64,000 nt of DNA from Bacteroidetes bacterium UBA6221 (GTDB lineage Bacteria; Bacteroidota; Bacteroidia; Chitinophagales; Chitinophagaceae): the NCBI GenBank assembly GCA_002421685.1, contig DISB01000018.1, forward strand, positions 486,653-550,652, read 5' to 3'. A program made the translations under genes and the position numbers. The notes beneath the pieces are model-generated. The model was not told the DNA's origin, searched no databases, and saw only the letters and a list, made by a program, of their open reading frames with translations. Positions 63,950 through 64,000 of this stretch are shown here, in pieces. The first letter of the stretch is position 1. Each line of letters starts with the position of its first letter.

Positions 63950-64000
63950 TTAATACCTTTTCTGAGTGAAAAAGTATTCATAGCTTAAAAATTATACACT

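Larger units (their letters stand above)
55424..64000. mobile_element. Integrative mobilizable element at ssrA (right end outside window)
   Basis: The region starts at the ssrA 3' end and holds a tyrosine integrase, an excisionase-like HTH, a winged-helix-like protein, relaxase, MobC-like and TraG-like proteins, and further operon genes of unknown function. No VirB4-type ATPase or other mating-pore gene is present within the window, so it looks mobilizable rather than self-transmissible, but the right part is not visible. Confidence 0.85.

Overview
The window looks like a chromosomal segment of a Bacteroidota bacterium, most likely near the Chitinophagaceae. The signs are: several secreted proteins with C-terminal type IX secretion (T9SS) sorting domains and a PorV/PorQ-family barrel; a SusC-like TonB-dependent receptor; an HmuY-like lipoprotein; a short AtpC next to AtpD, away from the other ATP synthase genes; promoters of the TTTG / TAnnTTTG type; and a tmRNA whose tag reads GESNYAMAA. 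Placement below phylum is inference.

Layout. 1-10.4 kb: end of rsmA, a 2-hydroxyacid dehydrogenase, then a TonB receptor, a giant secreted protein and a PorV/PorQ barrel. 10.5-12.5 kb: greA, a HIT protein, and a convergent pair (ABM monooxygenase, SAM hydroxide adenosyltransferase). 12.6-21.9 kb: a beta-helix lipoprotein, an ECF sigma factor, a lon-DEAD helicase operon, a barrel protein, a TlpA-like thiol reductase and an HmuY-like lipoprotein. 21.9-24.5 kb: a four-gene operon ending in a NarL-type two-component pair. 24.7-28.3 kb: an unusual cluster of a duplicated-domain protein, a papain-like cysteine peptidase lipoprotein and a third lipoprotein. 28.4-39.4 kb: SIMPL protein, FMN reductase, barrel protein, FemAB-like protein, FtsX-like permease, a large T9SS adhesin-like protein and atpC/atpD.

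39.5-47 kb is accessory. A terminase-small-subunit-like gene has its C-terminal half built from GC-rich intergenic-type repeats. An AT-rich gene for a Mrr-like nuclease fused to an nSTAND3-type NTPase, a probable anti-phage defence gene, lies between two ~97-bp direct repeats. Hairpin repeats sharing the core GTTGCAAAC are scattered here. 47-55 kb returns to ordinary genes (DUF2945, DUF488, ELWxxDGT-repeat protein, dxr, rseP) and ends in ssrA.

From the 3' end of ssrA (~55.4 kb) to the right edge is an integrative mobilizable element. It has a tyrosine recombinase, an excisionase-like HTH protein, a winged-helix-like protein, a relaxase, a MobC-like protein, a TraG/VirD4-like ATPase without a membrane anchor, a 54-residue membrane protein overlapping the start of that ATPase gene, a vWA-like lipoprotein and a coiled-coil membrane protein, apparently in one operon. 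Upstream of that operon is a ~240-nt intergenic region with five hairpins, including a possible three-way junction, ending in a Rho-independent terminator: a candidate undescribed structured RNA. The right end of the element lies outside the window.
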